64,000 nt of DNA from JAWXUC01 sp044432975 (lineage in GTDB: Bacteria; Pseudomonadota; Alphaproteobacteria; RF32; CAG-239). The position numbers and the translations under genes were made by a program. The stretch lies in NCBI GenBank assembly GCA_044432975.1, contig JAWXUC010000001.1, forward strand, positions 1 through 64,000, given 5' to 3'. The notes beneath the pieces are model-generated. The model had not been told where the DNA came from and ran no database searches. It saw only the letters and a list, made by a program, of their open reading frames with translations. Each line of letters starts with the position of its first letter. Within the stretch, counting starts at the first letter, position 1. Shown one piece after another: positions 62,056-64,000 of the stretch.

Positions 62056-62062
62056 TTTCCTC

Positions 62063-62091
62063 TTGCCTTTTGTCTAAAACTATGATACTAT
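62063..62091 (+). promoter_or_regulatory. promoter of the gene at 62111
   Basis: TTGCCT (62063-62068), a 17-base spacer, TACTAT (62086-62091), followed by an AAAAAAGGAG ribosome-binding site. Confidence 0.6.
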
Positions 62092-62110
62092 ATAAAAAAA
62101 GGAGATAGAA

Positions 62111-64000
62111 ATGGCTTTATTTGATGAAAAAATAAATGAAAAAGTATTCTTAATCAAAGATATTAAAGAAGAAAATATTGGTGAGTATAAGGACAAAATA
62201 GCTGCCTTGTATCCAGACACTGAATTTTCAAGCAAAATACAAGATGAAGATAACAAAGAAAATGGCATTATAGCAAAACTCCCTGCTCCATTTGAGTTTA
62301 GCATATCTATATCAGATGGCAATATAGAAATTTTAGATGCAGATTTAACTTCTGATCAAATACAAAACCTTTCACACATGTTCCACCTTTTAGGTATAAA
62401 AAGTTTTAAGTTCTCTTACGGAACTGGAAAAGAAAATAAAAATTTTGCAGAAGAGTTCCAAACACATTTCAACCAAGAAGCTGGCACTAATGAAAAGCCA
62501 GAATATGAAACAGAAAAACCAGAAAGCAAAGACCCATACTCTAGAAGCTCCGCCTCAATATCAACTGCAAAAAGTTCTTTTGCAAAATGGGTTAAAAGCA
62601 ATGCTAAATGCGCTAAAATATCTGAACACTTTAACGGTGGTTTTAGCGGAAAATTATACCCTAGCGAAGAAGCTATGAAAGAATCAGGCAAAGGAATATC
62701 TGATAAAGATGGTAATTTTAAAAGAAACCCTCAAGCATGGACTCTTTCTTTTACAGTCAAACCAGTTATAAAAGATGGTAAAAATTCTCTTTATATTAAC
62801 TTTCAAACAAAAGACAACAAAGCAATAGAACCTGATGACGCCAAGCAACTTGTTAGCATGATGAAAGATACAGGCACAACCCATTTAAGAATTGATGACA
62901 ATATGCTAGATCAACACAAAAAACCAATGATTGAAGCCTGCGGAAAAAAAGGTGTTATACCTGTATTAAAACCTGAAGCATATCACTTTTACACTGCCTT
63001 CTTAGAAAGCGTAGACGGAGAAGCAAAAGGCAAAGGATGGGATAATGAAAAAATAATACAAATAAAATTAAAACTTTTAGCACAAATTGAAAAAAACAAC
63101 ACAATAATAGATTCTCATGGCAATAAAACAGTTAATTATCCTAAAGATATAAAGAAAATTGTAGATAAAGTTAAAACAGAAGTAAAAGCTCTTGAAATAA
63201 AAACAATTAAAGAAGAGTTAGCAGAAAATCAAGTTTTACTTCCTTTATCAAACGTATCAACTTACACAGCAGGCGATGTCGTTACAATCAAAAAAGCCAT
63301 AGAAGAAGAACCTACTTTAACAGAAGAAAATCAATATGAGTTAAAGAAGCTGTTATTAAATCAAATAGAAAACTCTCCTACAACTATTATTGAAGGCGCT
63401 TTAGAAGATAAAACAAATGGATTAAAAAAAGACATCAAGACACATGAGTTGTACGACAATACTCCTTTAAGTTTAAAAAAGAAATTAGAAGACTCTTTTG
63501 AAAAAGATGATAATACAGGAGAAGTTGACTCAAGAGAAGCTTATGCAACAATGATAGCAGCCGCAGCAGTTTTAAAAGCTATAAAAAACAGTGTTGAAAC
63601 AGGGACTGAACTTGAAAATTCTGAAGAAATATTCAATAATGCTAAAAATAAAGCTAAAAAAAGATATAATAAAAAAATGTATGAAAGTGGAATAGAAAAA
63701 GATAAAGTTTTAGATAAAGATAAAAAAGAAGAGATAAGAAGATTAAATGACAATGCATACGCAGATTACAAAAGTGCAATGGATGACTTACAAGAAGACG
63801 GTGCAAAGTCAAAAACTCTAAGCAAACCAAATCCTGCAAGTAAACACAGACACGTTGTAACTCGTCCAAACAAAACGCCAGTGAGAAGACACCAAACTCC
63901 TCCTACTTATGAAAGAACAACAAATGCAGCTGAAGTTAGAGCAAAAGCAGAAGCGCTAAAAGCTATACATAGAGCTTCTATCACTTCTGCAAACAACACA
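62111..64000 (+). CDS. large hypothetical protein, 3' end outside the window
   Basis: An open frame of at least 630 codons from ATG 62111 to the window end, with a strong ribosome-binding site (GGAGATAGAA). It is cytoplasmic by appearance and rich in Lys, Glu, Asp and Asn. Two segments look like diverged repeats: DADLTSDQIQNLSHMFHLLG with IKSFKFS (about residues 77-103) and EPDDAKQLVSMMKDTGTTHL with RIDD (about 238-261). The later part is long charged helices, then a proline- and histidine-containing stretch (RPNKTPVRRHQTPPTYERTT). I do not recognise a family; the repeat pattern is reminiscent of large polyvalent-protein domains. Confidence 0.75.
   Translation, partial: MALFDEKINEKVFLIKDIKEENIGEYKDKIAALYPDTEFSSKIQDEDNKENGIIAKLPAPFEFSISISDGNIEILDADLTSDQIQNLSHMFHLLGIKSFKFSYGTGKENKNFAEEFQTHFNQEAGTNEKPEYETEKPESKDPYSRSSASISTAKSSFAKWVKSNAKCAKISEHFNGGFSGKLYPSEEAMKESGKGISDKDGNFKRNPQAWTLSFTVKPVIKDGKNSLYINFQTKDNKAIEPDDAKQLVSMMKDTGTTHLRIDDNMLDQHKKPMIEACGKKGVIPVLKPEAYHFYTAFLESVDGEAKGKGWDNEKIIQIKLKLLAQIEKNNTIIDSHGNKTVNYPKDIKKIVDKVKTEVKALEIKTIKEELAENQVLLPLSNVSTYTAGDVVTIKKAIEEEPTLTEENQYELKKLLLNQIENSPTTIIEGALEDKTNGLKKDIKTHELYDNTPLSLKKKLEDSFEKDDNTGEVDSREAYATMIAAAAVLKAIKNSVETGTELENSEEIFNNAKNKAKKRYNKKMYESGIEKDKVLDKDKKEEIRRLNDNAYADYKSAMDDLQEDGAKSKTLSKPNPASKHRHVVTRPNKTPVRRHQTPPTYERTTNAAEVRAKAEALKAIHRASITSANNT

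Overview
The window is about 64 kb of AT-rich DNA from an alphaproteobacterium. Evidence for this placement: an addB-addA pair, flbT, yejB, lspA followed by a bamF-like lipoprotein and two M16 proteases, the ppiD-tpiA-secG-pyrG order, an alphaproteobacterial-type XRE regulator, and LPS/Bam genes (lpxC, bamD). The strong AT bias, dense gene packing and many small orphan genes suggest a host- or gut-associated lineage with a modest genome. That last point is inference; no rRNA is present to settle it.

Layout. 1-6.4 kb: tRNA-Pro, ppiD, tpiA-secG, pyrG, a first RNA/HTH cassette, tRNA-Phe and rpmB. 6.5-10.7 kb: a tight lpxC-bamD-recN-mltB operon. 11-17 kb: cysS, rnpB (RNase P RNA), two related small orphan genes, a second RNA/HTH cassette, parE and a zinc-ribbon gene. 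17-22 kb: two tandem small outer-membrane barrels, rpsB-tsf, a foldback element and a MITE, and a larger outer-membrane barrel. 22-30.5 kb: tRNA-Leu, mgtE, lspA, an inserted HEPN/MNT module, a mini-bamF, two M16 proteases, pgi, recX and a PRPP-synthase homologue. 30.5-34.9 kb: a third cassette, membrane pyrophosphatase, tRNA-Arg, an orphan gene, a fourth cassette and nested MITEs. 35-41.3 kb: addA and addB, the latter carrying an in-frame DUF559 insertion. 41.3-46.5 kb: a palindrome cluster, an unassigned structured RNA, an XRE regulator, murA, a lipoprotein, ftsH and a YgjP-type hydrolase. 46.6-54.9 kb: two tandem small genes, groES-groEL, a CoaD-HD fusion, a voltage-gated-type channel, a prepilin peptidase and two degenerate GGDEF/EAL paralogues. 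55-64 kb: htpG, two small genes, a DsbD-like protein lacking its membrane cysteines, yqgE, flbT, yejB and a large gene cut by the window end.

The most striking item is a family of four structured RNAs on the minus strand (near 5.2, 14.4, 30.8 and 34.4 kb). Each has its own promoter, a set of helices with compensatory changes between copies, and an intrinsic terminator. Each is followed by a small ORF using the same ribosome-binding segment. The ORFs differ (two sister HTH proteins, one other HTH protein, one 54-residue protein) while the RNA is conserved. The cassettes are bounded by palindromic repeats, and one 3' end is left as a truncated remnant. I do not recognise this RNA. The second notable item is a DUF559 endonuclease-like domain, with palindromes at both ends, read in frame through the middle of AddB. 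Several operon-first genes (lpxC, yqgE, yejB) appear to be transcribed as leaderless mRNAs.
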